DNA from: Pseudoips prasinana | Taxonomy: Eukaryota > Arthropoda > Insecta > Lepidoptera > Nolidae | NCBI GenBank assembly: GCA_951640165.1 | Contig: OX621236.1 | Coordinates: 34,526,948 to 34,590,947 of the forward strand | Direction: 5' to 3' | DNA length: 64,000 bases | Shown here: piece after piece, positions 54,870 to 64,000 of the stretch | How positions within the stretch are numbered: position 1 is the stretch's first letter | Layout of the letters: every line of letters starts with the position of its first letter | Position numbers and translations under genes: made by a program | The notes under the pieces: model-generated | Databases searched by the model: none | Told to the model about the DNA's origin: nothing | Seen by the model: the letters and a program-made list of their open reading frames with translations, nothing else

Positions 54870-56718
54870 AATATATACTTAGTTCCAAAAACATAATTAT
54901 ATCCAAGAAATCCACAAAACCGACCACTTATATTGTGAACACACTACGTGTAGAGCCCATAACTCTTCATGCCAATAACTCTTCGTTTCCTGAGAAAATC
55001 GTTTAAGAGCTCTGTAATGGTATTAATGTAGGTTCATGAAAATATGGGAATTTTCACTTCGTGACCTGTTTTCGGTATTAGTTTTTAAATAAACGTAGTC
55101 TAAGCGAAATCATCTTGATCTAGATCAATAATCCTAATAGTAAACAATATATAAATTTTGCTCCATCTGATATTTCTCATCTGGTATAATATATTATGCA
55201 TGAAATTAAATTTGGCTTCTAGAAATAATATAGCATTTACAATTTAAATGGATTAATCTATTTTACAGACATTTCGTTTGTTTACTTAATCTATTGAAAT
55301 ATGTTTGTGGAAACAGCGATAATATTTACTTCATTTAGATATTTATTCCTACATTACCTTCTACCCGCATCTTTGCGCACGTACAATTCAAGTACTATCC
55401 GACTTAATAAAATAAATAAATTTATAAATTGTATTTTATAAATTGTAATAAATAAAAAAAGTTTTTATTCACGTAAAAGCGCTTGTAAATAGTCAGAACA
55501 TGTTTGTAGTAATATAGTTGTATACATAATTATTTCTAGTTACATAGATATTTAGGTACACGGATTGTAGAAAAACATTTATAAAATTTATTTTATTATA
55601 GCAATGATATTTAGCTACCTTGTATTAAGTTATTGTCAAAGAGATTATGTTTAAGTTTAATTATCTAAATTTATAGTTTTAGCTATATTTTTACTACATA
55701 TTGTCTGAATGGTCTTTAGACTCTAAAATTCTAAGCATCTTCATATGTAAATATATGTATCTATGAAGATGCTTAGGATGATAGAGTATTTAATAATAAT
55801 TTTATTCACAGCGTAATTTTGTTAAATAAACAAGCATACGGCCCACTTATAATAAGAAAAAATGGTGTACATCTTAATATAGAACAATACTATTTGTAGT
55901 AGTAATATAATAAATACATACTGAATTTAGTTTTTACTGATATTCCCCATCTGGCATAATTTATCTTGAATGATAGTTTATTTGGGTTCAATGAATAAAT
56001 AGAATTTACAATTTAAATCGGTCAATCTCTTCATTTGGCCTTTCGTTTGTTTAGTTAATATATTTAAAAGTATCTGTGAAAATAAAATAAAAGTATATAA
56101 AAAACAGAACAATATTGATCACTAAAGATATTTTTCTTGCAATAGCTTCCACACGCAGCTTTGTTCATGGAGAAATTCCTGCTGACGAAAACCAAATATT
56201 TTTTTAGGACATAGTATCTTTTCCGAGATTAGATTTCCATAGCCTTCGATTAAAAACTCCATTACCTTTCATATACCTTTTTATGGTACAAATTTGCATA
56301 GAGGCACATAGCCACCGGATGGTAGGCGATAACAAAGCGGTTTCAAAAGAAATGGCATTACTGATATCTAGTACTACAATAGAATGTATTTTGTAAGGTA
56401 ATGGCACTTCTTCAGTACACACGAAGTCAGACACAAAAGGCTCTATACCATCGTACAAGATTTTACAGCGACTGTTAAATACGAGGAAAAATATATTTCT
56501 TGTGTGACCCCCTTTAGTTTAATTATTATTATATTGGGCATAGCAATATTACCAAGCGTTCTAAGGTTTTACGAGAAACAAGATTCACATAGTATTTATA
56601 TCGATAAATAAGTAATTATTAAGAAAAAGCAACAATCAAATAATATTTGCAATATATACACAAAAGTCACGAGTAATCTAAAAACTTATCCTTGGGCAAA
56701 AAAAGTTTTTTTATCGCT
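54870..56718. other. Gene-free stretch with one hairpin
   Basis: AT-rich; hairpin at 55720-55787. Two segments (about 55145-55345 and 55915-56105) look like diverged copies of one another: TCTCATCTGGTATAAT and CCCCATCTGGCATAAT, then ACAATTTAAATGG and ACAATTTAAATCGG, then CATTTCGTTTGTTTA and CTTTCGTTTGTTTAG. This is probably an old duplication. Confidence 0.5.
55720..55787. repeat. Hairpin, 26-bp arms
   Basis: Arms 55720-55745 and 55762-55787; the inner 14 bases (CTAAGCATCTTCAT) are perfect and the outer part has a few mismatches. Confidence 0.82.
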
Positions 56719-56719
56719 G

Positions 56720-56830
56720 TCTTTGAGCATCGTAACCAGAATGCTGGCCGCATTGCCACGCTAGATGGCAATGCTTAAACACTGTCCAAAATCTTGGCCA
56801 GCCCTCTGGTCGCATGTAGCTTCGACGAAA
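56720..56830 (-). pseudogene. LINE C-terminal coding fragment
   Basis: Minus strand reads DQRAGQDFGQ, CLSIAI, a stop, RGNAASIL. Same block as at 14.7 and 60.6 kb. Confidence 0.72.
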
Positions 56831-56869
56831 CGTTTAGATATTTTGGGGAAAATCACTTACAGTATGGGT

Positions 56870-57300
56870 ATAATACCTTACTGTCAAAATTGCTCAAGCC
56901 ATCCAGTAGGCCACTGACAGAACATAACGACTGTTGTGTATTGATGATTTATTGATTGTTTGATTATGATTATGAAAAAACCGGGACCGAGAGCTTAACG
57001 TTCCTTTGCCACTTTGGCAGTCTATGGGTAACGGCGTCTTTTTTTTTAAAGATAACGCCCGCACTAGGGCATTTAATCCCTGTATCGCGGGGTACTTTAA
57101 AAACATATTATAGATGGACACAAATACATCCAGACTCAGAACAACTATCTATGGGTCACACAAATAGTTGTCCGGCGTGGAACTCGAACCCGCGACACGA
57201 AGCGGCGAGGCGACTGTATTAGCCGCTGCGCCACACGTACAGTCTGGTTGCTTAAGCTTGTCAATCATGGATTAGCGAGTGGTCACAGCAATGGTATGGC
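56870..57300 (+). repeat. GACCGACAGC-type repeat split by SINE-A
   Basis: AACATAACGACTGTTGTGTA and CGGGACCGAGAGCTTAACG precede the SINE, and GATTAGCGAGTGGTCACAGC follows it. An extra 35-base insert (TTGATGATTTATTGATTG and on) lies inside the first part. Confidence 0.55.
57046..57243 (-). mobile_element. SINE-A, full length
   Basis: T-run at the left (reverse of the A tail), GTATCGCGGGGTACTTTAA, box B (GGAACTCGAACCCGCGAC) and box A (AGCCGCTGCGCCACACG) in minus orientation. Confidence 0.88.
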
Positions 57301-59108
57301 TTATAGCAATGTGAGAATAATATGAAAGTACATACTCTGTTAGAATTTAAATTATTTACCTATTAAAGTTCACGTATACAGTGATAGACAAACGGAAAGC
57401 AGAAGCTTAGTAATACACCATACATTCATAACTCTAAAAACAACATAAAAGGCACAATATTTTAATGGTGGTATGCTTATATGTTCACGTGGACTTTACC
57501 GTAAAACAAACAGTTAAATGAAGCATGAAAACTGCTTTGAACTTTATTAATAGTGTGCACTCGCTAATTGTGCGACCGCAAACTTTGAAACTACCCTTGT
57601 TCAAATTATTGTTAATTATTACCTAGTGAATAAGTTTGGATAATTTTGGATCACATAATGTTTGTTTTAATTTAAGTTAGTTACTATATCGCGTTTAGAA
57701 TATCGAATGTAATGCATACAACATTTATTTGATGCATCATTATCGTACGTTGACAAAGATACTACACAATAATTATAAATGTGATTATGAATAACTTTTA
57801 TCGTCGCGCGCAATAAGCCAATGAATCTGTGCATTGCTGGGATTTTACGAAGATGCAATTCATAGACACCTAGCTTCAGAACGACATATAAAATGTGAAG
57901 CTGAACATTTTTTCAAATTTAATATCGAGGCCATTCGTTTTACTCTCCAAACATTTCAACCTTCATCAACCAAATGATTTTACCTGAAATCAATAGCGTT
58001 ATACATCGTTACATGGTGATTATTCCCGAAGTTGAAAAAAATTAAAAAAATTGAATCATAATCTTTATTTGGTGCGTTAATAAGAATGTTGTGCAGCCGT
58101 TCGAATAAAGATATAATATTTAAAATTCGTTCTCAAACACCGTTTTTATTTGCGACCAGTATCTCAACCATAGAAAGCATTTGAAGTGCGATTTAATATT
58201 CAAAATTATTCCGATTCCTTTCATATTGTTTTATTGGACGTGCTTTGACGTCTACCACTGTGAAGACATGTTCTAGATTTACTAGACAATAAATAATTTA
58301 TACGAGTGCTTGCTTTTGTTTACGATTAATTCCTTGATCCTTTTCCATCGTATACGCACTTGATTTAACGCTGACTGAGTTAACCGTCGTCTAAGTTTCT
58401 TTAGTACTTTCTGCCAGCTCGACCACTCAGCTTAGTAGTAAGTACAATTCACAACTCGGGTGTAAATCAAAGGTTAGAAGACTTTTACGTTTTTCCATTA
58501 CATTTGTTCTTCACAAGTCGTAAAGTGAGTGACTTATACGCAATCAAGTAAAGTTTTCCTACTTGGCCTTCTATTTACATACCTCGTCTTTAAGTTGTGA
58601 GTTACTAAGCTGCTAATGTCCTCGGTAACTAGAGCAACCGAAGTTTTGCTTTTTATATTGCTGTTGTTAACTATATGAAAATTGCGATAAGGCATACAAC
58701 TACGGCTACCACGAAGATATCCCAATGAAGATAGTCGAGTCATAAGGGCAATTATCCTTTAATTTGCGTAGTATTAGTGCAGATTAAGAAAAAAGATAAC
58801 CAAAGCCTCTTTGGAGGTATCAAAGTTGTATTAGTACCAATTTCGAAAACAAAATATTATTTAGTACTTAGGTACTAAATAATATTTTGTTTTGGTACAT
58901 GTCATTTTAATATTAGATACTTCAAACCGGACATACACAAATTAACAAGAAGAATTCCATGACTGTAATTAAATTAAATTTAGTTTAAGATACTTCTAAC
59001 ATGTAAATTTTGAACGTCATTAACTTGGCAATACATAGCGGTTTACCTTTATACCTGTATAACACCTATATAATATGTACCTATGTTTACAAAATAAAGA
59101 ATATTGAA
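57300..59108. other. Gene-free stretch with one perfect hairpin
   Basis: No gene recognised; hairpin at 58846-58893 listed separately. Confidence 0.4.
58846..58893. repeat. Perfect hairpin, 22-bp arms
   Basis: Arms 58846-58867 and 58872-58893 are exact reverse complements around a 4-base loop. A further GTACC/GGTAC pair lies just outside. Confidence 0.93.
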
Positions 59109-59109
59109 T

Positions 59110-59560
59110 ACTGAATTATCTAACAAACTTACTTCACATCCGTATGCTATGTGTATCAGAGTCTACAACGCTCTACAGAGCCCATTAGATATTAGGAGAG
59201 ACGTGGCGTCTCTATGTGTCCTTTATCACAGGGAGTTTTCTGAATAGTTGTTTGAACTTATAACTGCCGCAACGTTCCAACACAGACCATCTCACCAAAA
59301 GAGGAAATGTCATATATCAGCTGGATGAATAGTCGTCTGCCACCTTGCGTTTTTACCGCGTAGTACCACTCTGTGGAATCAACTAACTGCGGAGGTATTT
59401 CCAATCCGGTACGATAGTATGGCAACCTTCAAAAAGCAAGCCTATTCATTTCTAAAAGGCCGGCAACGTACTTGCAGCCCCTCTGGGGTTGCAGGTGTCT
59501 ATGGGTAATTAAATTACTTATCATCAATTGTCTCGCTTGCTCGTTTACTTAACTATTATA
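59110..59560 (+). pseudogene. LINE C-terminal coding fragment
   Basis: Reads MCIRVYNALQSPL, RRDVASLCVLYHREFSE, then after frame breaks LPRSTTLWNQLTAEVFP and ATFKKQAYSFLKGRQRTC. This is the jockey-type LINE C-terminus. Confidence 0.8.
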
Positions 59561-59597
59561 TATAAAAAGACTTATTTGTTTAAATAAAAATGACTTA

Positions 59598-59638
59598 AAA
59601 GGTTGCTAGTAATGTACTGTACATTACTAGCAACCTTT
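59598..59638. repeat. Perfect hairpin, 19-bp arms
   Basis: AAAGGTTGCTAGTAATGTA (59598-59616) and its exact complement (59620-59638) with a 3-base loop. Confidence 0.93.
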
Positions 59639-59639
59639 C

Positions 59640-59905
59640 TCAATTGCCAATCTAGTCCATCCAATGGTTGTCTGGAAGAAATCGCTCTTATGCGATAAGA
59701 CCGCCAATCACACAAATATTATAAAGGCGAAAGTTTGTGAGTGTGTATGTTTGTTACTTATTCTCGTCTTAAACAGCTGGGGCGATTTTAATAAAGTTTG
59801 GTATGGAGTTAAGCGACACCCTGAATTAATACATAAGCTGTAATTTATAAAGTTTAACGCGGGTAAAACCGCGGGCAAAGCGGTTGTACATAAATTGAAA
59901 CTATG
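59640..59905 (+). mobile_element. LINE 3' UTR split by a Helitron
   Basis: ATGGTTGTCTGGAAGAAATC and GATAAGACCGCCAA, then the Helitron, then TTGTACATAAATTG. The uninterrupted order is at 42.1 kb. Confidence 0.75.
59708..59883 (+). mobile_element. Heli-2 Helitron in LINE 3' UTR, 176 bp
   Basis: Starts TCACACAAATATTATAAAGG after A59707 and ends ACCGCGGGCAAAGCGG before T59884. The normal CTAG is mutated. The target A/T is shown by the 42.1-kb copy. Confidence 0.82.
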
Positions 59906-60608
59906 TCTACACTTCTAAATTATAATTCTGTGATGTGCGATGAAGTGTACCTATCCACCTATCTATCTAAGAAAAAGTAAGGTAATGTTTCGTAGGAAAA
60001 ACGTATTATAAAATAAAGTACTTATTCTTAGATAAAGAAGGATAAAATGACATGATAAAATATAGAAAATATAGTTAAATACTATATTTTATTTGTTGTA
60101 TCTCTCGAAATCTTTAAATATTGTTATGTCATTTAATTACTCATCATTCTATATTTTCGTTGTTACCAATATTCTGTCCTTCTTCAATTTCTCTTTTCAA
60201 CCTTCATCAATCATAATCTTGCAAATAAATCCTGCAATAATCACCTGATTTATTATTACGATTGCGATTATTGACAACAGTTAAAGACTGCCGTTTTCCA
60301 TATATTACTATTGCACCATTTTAATGGATAAGGTTATATATATATATATATATAATATGTCCCACATTTTCCCAAGCATACCTGTTACTCATAATCATAA
60401 AAATAAAATTGCGTACGCTAAGCGTTCGATTTATCAATCTTTTAGTTTATTATATAACTAATAAGTATCAAAATTGGTTCACAAACACTTTTGTTGGCGG
60501 CAGCATCTAAACGATAAAAACTATTTGGAATTATTGTTTCACTTCTATTTTTACTTTGATTTTTAATTTCTATTTTTTGTTTGTTCATTTTATCTTATTT
60601 TTAATGTA
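59906..60608. other. Gene-free stretch
   Basis: AT-rich, with a short (TA)n near 60335; nothing else. Confidence 0.4.
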
Positions 60609-60609
60609 A

Positions 60610-60900
60610 TAGTTATATTCATCTCTCTCGGGAAATTTCGAAACGTTTGATTGACGCTTCCCGTGACCAGAGAGCTGGCCTTTTTTTGGGTCAAAGAATC
60701 AGCATTGCCATACAGCGTGGCAATGCGGCCAGCCTTCTGGGCACGTTACCTCCCGACGATGCGGAGGAATTCTACGACGCCCTATAACTTAGTTATAGTA
60801 GTTAGTTATTATAGTTAATTTAGCTGATATTTTTCTTTTTAGTTAAGTTAATTATTTAAATATGTATTTCTTTATTTTCACTTAATAATTGAATAAAGTA
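60610..60900 (+). pseudogene. LINE C-terminus with 3' UTR
   Basis: Reads KRLIDASRDQRAGLFLGQR, ISIAIQRGNAASLLGTLPP, DDAEEFYDAL and a stop at 60785, followed by an AT-rich 3' UTR with TTGAATAAAGTATA. Best-preserved copy of this block in the window. Confidence 0.82.
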
Positions 60901-61064
60901 TATTCTCTCTTTCTCAAATATTGTTAAGTATGGAATTAGGGAAGGAGCGAGACAACCCCAACACAGGTTACTTACTGGGGCTGTTTCATTCACATTTGCT
61001 GATGTAACCATTTGAGACGCAATGAACATTTTTCATAAAAAAAAAACAAATTGATGTGAGAAGA

Positions 61065-61760
61065 CTCAATTCTTAGCTTGCCACGGATTCACCGTACGGA
61101 AACCGGGTCCATCACGTGGAGGGAATACTCGACAAAGTCTGAGACTTGCGACTCCGATGTAGGTTTAAGGGGGCCGCGGTGGCAGTATGAGAAGTGTCCT
61201 CTACTGCCGCCACGTGCAAGCAGCCCCGGGAAGACAGCGAACTGTTTGTGGCGCAGTCGCTGTGCCGTACTGGCAGGAGTCGGCAAATGGGGAGGGCAAC
61301 CCACAGCTCTCCCCGGGTGCGTGTCCCGACCATCTGGGACACGGCGCAAAAGGGGGGCACCGGAGCAGCATACCCGCGTTCCCGGGGCTCCCCGTATCAG
61401 GCGCCAGAAGAAGTCCACGGCAGGTTAGGTTTAGTCGGTGCGAGTCCGACATACCCACCCGCAGACACTTTTTGCGGGTGGCATGCATTAGCATTCCCCC
61501 TGCATTATCACAAAAAAAAAAAGGATTAATGGGGCCCTCTGTGATGCATCGACGCTCACCTTCTCTGTCTCTCAGTGTTCCCCACTCTTCTTAGCGAAAT
61601 TTGGTAAGATCCTAACAAAGCCGCTTTGGATACTCATTCTAATATAGAACTTACGGAAGTTCTTGATAATCCTAGGTCTTTAAATAGGTTATAGAGGTAT
61701 TTTGCTGAAATACCCCTCGCATGCACTTCCACGGCATATAATTTAACCTCAAAACCGTTT
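61065..61760 (-). repeat. Dispersed repeat F, filled copy
   Basis: Inverted relative to 39057-39400 with the same block order: GGATTCACCGTACGGA, AGTCTGAGACTTGCGAC, then SINE-G, then TGATGCATCGACGCTCACC, GAACTTACGGAAGTTC and ATACCCCTCGC. Confidence 0.78.
61176..61530 (+). mobile_element. SINE-G, GC-rich retroelement with A-rich tail
   Basis: 355-bp GC-rich insert beginning GCGGTGGCAGTATGAG and ending TATCACAAAAAAAAAAAGG plus ATTAAT. GGGGCC is duplicated on each side (61170-61175 and 61531-61536). It contains TTGTGGCGCAGTCGCTGTGC and GTCGGTGCGAGTCCGACATA, possibly a degenerate pol III box pair. Several overlapping long open frames reflect its base composition only. Confidence 0.85.
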
Positions 61761-62067
61761 CTGGTTGATTATAATTACATTTTTATATTTCTCTATTGAT
61801 ATTGCAGTATTCAAATATTTAATACTGAACTACTATTTTCTCAAGTGGACAACAATTACCTAAAACACTGTACTAAATCATATACTGTAGAATGTAAATA
61901 ACGTTTGAAATATACTACCTTTTAGAACAATTAAAACGAACAGGTGTTTATTCAGAGCACGTCGGTTTTATATGCGGATTTTCAGGGTAATAAAGTTGTA
62001 CGAAATAAAATATTTAATTTTGACGAAGTCAAGGGTGAAATAACACTTAAAAGGAATATAAAAGCTT

Positions 62068-62700
62068 AAATATCTGGGGCATATAGTCTCAGAGGACTTA
62101 AAAGATGAGCTGGACATTGAAAGGGAACGGAGGGCATTGGCAGTGCGAGGCAATATGTTGGCCCATAGATTCACACGCTGTAATGCTCAGGTAAAATTAA
62201 CACTCTTCAGAGCGTTCTGCCAAAGTTTTTATACGTGTGCTCTATGGACAAACTTTACATCTAGGTCATATAACGCATTTAGAGTCCAGTATAACAATAC
62301 CTTCAGGGCTCTGCTGAGGCTTTCTCGCTACTGTAGCGTTTCAGGCATGTTTGCAGATGCTGGCATAGATGATTTTTATGCCATCATACGCAAAAAGTCA
62401 GCCTCTTTAGTACGTAGGATGAGAGGGAGCTGCAATGGAGTTCTGAGGATGATTGCTGAGCGGATGGATGCCGATGTTTTAAAAAGATTTGCTGATCTTC
62501 ATGTCAATACTAACATAGTTTATAAGTCTAAATAATTTACTAACACTAGCTTGTCAATTATTACTATTATTATTGTTATTTATTATGAAATTGTATTTAT
62601 TGTGAAATTATTATTATTATTGTATTGTGATCTCCATATGGACTAATTTGTCTGAAATAAAAGATTTTTATTTTTATTTTATTTTATTTATTATTTTATT
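62068..62700 (+). pseudogene. LINE reverse transcriptase C-terminal fragment, clean frame
   Basis: From 62068: KYLGHIVSEDLKDELDIER, ERRALAVRGNMLAHRF, CNAQVKLTLFRAFCQSFYTC, MFADAGIDDFYAIIRKK, then to a stop at 62535. The frame is clean over 155 codons, so it is younger than the other LINE pieces. 3' UTR with (ATT)n and TGAAATAAAAGATT, ending in TTTTATTTTATTTTATTT. A different LINE family from those at 33-36 and 48-50 kb. Confidence 0.85.
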
Positions 62701-62852
62701 TAGGGAAGTGAAAAGCATTTAATTAATATATTTCCAACCTTGGGCCCAAATCTTCTTAATAAAACATTCATCAATAATCGGCTTTAGAACTCTGTGACTT
62801 GTTTTTAGTATTCTGTGGTAGATGACGGGTGCCATTAGCGAAGATAGATTAT

Positions 62853-62993
62853 GTACAGATGCCAGCATATCTAGCTACTCCAATATGTCAAATTTCTTTT
62901 ATAGATTTTCAACTTTATCACAAAAGCATAAGGTTCACTTTCAATTGGGGAAATTTTACAGATTGGAGTAGCTTGATGTGCTGGCGTCTGTAC
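62853..62993. mobile_element. MITE-1 copy, 141 bp
   Basis: GTACAGATGCCAGCATATC to GCTGGCGTCTGTAC; arm order as in the 3.4-kb copy. Confidence 0.9.
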
Positions 62994-62999
62994 ATTCAT

Positions 63000-63728
63000 T
63001 TCGGAGGCCCAGTACACAATATTAGAATATATCTATTAAAAATGAATACAAGGAAGTTAATCCCACATAAATTTTGTTAATATTGCTGTTACGATTTATA
63101 AAGAAATCATTATTAAAAAGTCTTGTGACGAAATATTAAAATGCTGACCGAGACCAGTCAGTACAAGGGCATAACCAAACGTTTTAAAGGTGAGTTTACT
63201 TGCATGCTGAATGTCGCTGTCACTCGACTACCGGGCGTGCCGATGTACTTGTAGCTTCATCCAAAGTGCCAGTTGCGTCAGACCTAACTAAACGTAGGTT
63301 TATAATAATCTTTGAAAGTAATTTATGTATGCTCTCAATTATAACAGACTGTTTATGTAACACCACAGATTAGTTTATGCTAGGGATCTTATATCCATAT
63401 AGGATAGGTCCCAAGTTAACAACGTGCAGGTCGATGTCGAGCGCCAGATGTTTGCATGGTCTATGTACTATTTAGTATTGTGGTAACCTGAAGCCATAGG
63501 AATACGTTTAATGTGGGTCTTAATCCTTGTATCAGGCACTGTTAGTATATGAGTAGGTATGTATAATTTATATTATTTTTATAAACCATATACAAACCAA
63601 TACAATTTCCTATGAATGGTTTATTAGTTTTTCTAATTTGGCATGGCTAGCCTAAATTCTGGTGTTAGCTACGTTGTACTAAAAAAATCCAACAAACGGA
63701 ACCCCTTGATTCTACCCCCCTAGGTGAT
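63000..63728. other. Gene-free stretch
   Basis: A moderately GC-rich patch at 63190-63290 (GCTGAATGTCGCTGTCACTC) has no splice-consistent frame. Nothing else was recognised. Confidence 0.35.
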
Positions 63729-63729
63729 A

Positions 63730-64000
63730 TCAATTAAATTCAAATTCAAATAATTTATTTCGGAAAAAATATCCATAAAATATAATGTTAGTATAACTTA
63801 GCCTAATGTTGGTATCAATTATATTAAGGGTGTCTGGACTCTTACCCACCTGTGTAAAAGGGGTGAGTCCCACCGGTCTGAAAACACATTCAGGATGCCA
63901 TTGGAGGAGAAGCGCAAGCGCTCCATTATGGAAGCGCAGCGCCTCCGCGAGATCGCGGCGGCGCGGCCGATTATCAGCGTTGTGATTTGACTTCACTGTT
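63730..64000 (-). mobile_element. LINE 3' end, runs off the window edge
   Basis: Minus strand reads RRRDLAEALRFHNGALALLL and QWHPECVFRPVGLTP, then a 3' UTR ending CCGAAATAAATTATTTGAAT with a TTTGAA-type tail. It is GC-rich relative to its surroundings. The LINE family is not determined. Confidence 0.55.

Noticed and set aside
61078..61594. Six overlapping GC-rich open frames of 82-135 codons
   Set aside because: They lie inside SINE-G and repeat F, in all frames at once, with no domain; base composition explains them.

Overview
The window is AT-rich animal DNA that looks like an insect genome, most likely Lepidoptera (inference). The reasons are intron-exon structure, an insect-type arrestin, and a dense mix of Helitrons with CTAG ends, mariners, tRNA-headed SINEs and LINE 3' ends with (ATG)n or (ATT)n tails. 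Nothing bacterial or viral was recognised, and no stand-alone tRNA or rRNA gene was found. Family nicknames used below (SINE-A, SINE-B, SINE-C, SINE-G, MITE-1, MITE-2, Heli-1, Heli-2, Heli-3) are local labels, not database names.

One host gene is recognised: the 5' half of an arrestin gene on the minus strand. Five coding exons (44888-44919, 42380-42544, 25286-25406, 17193-17340, 10688-10844) join in phase at consensus splice sites. They give 207 codons of the arrestin N-domain, including the phosphate-sensing lysines, the polar-core Asp and Arg, and the finger loop. The rest of the gene must lie beyond the left edge, or in exons not recognised between 1 and 10687. Its introns (2.3 to 17 kb) are packed with transposable elements.

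Layout: 1-10.7 kb holds a frameshifted mariner, SINEs and LINE fragments. 10.7-45 kb is the arrestin gene body, with tandem and nested Helitrons, a tail-to-tail Helitron pair (29.1-29.7 kb), a 1.28-kb Helitron built of internal repeats (32.0-33.3 kb), a 96-bp minisatellite (13.2-13.7 kb), a hexanucleotide satellite (34.2-34.6 kb) and two copies of one decayed LINE (33.6-36.7 kb). 45-64 kb is the upstream side of arrestin. It carries a decayed mariner split by a 5'-truncated LINE with an intact reverse transcriptase frame (47.9-50.5 kb), a structurally complete mariner with an open transposase (52.66-53.95 kb), and many LINE and SINE pieces.

The elements record their own order of arrival. Several insertions can be read against empty sites in sister copies: a Helitron in a SINE, a Helitron in a LINE 3' UTR, a GC-rich SINE in another repeat, an RTE tail in a SINE, and a MITE in a Helitron. 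A separate pattern is a set of near-perfect short hairpins with unrelated sequences, which looks more like local inverted duplication than one mobile family.
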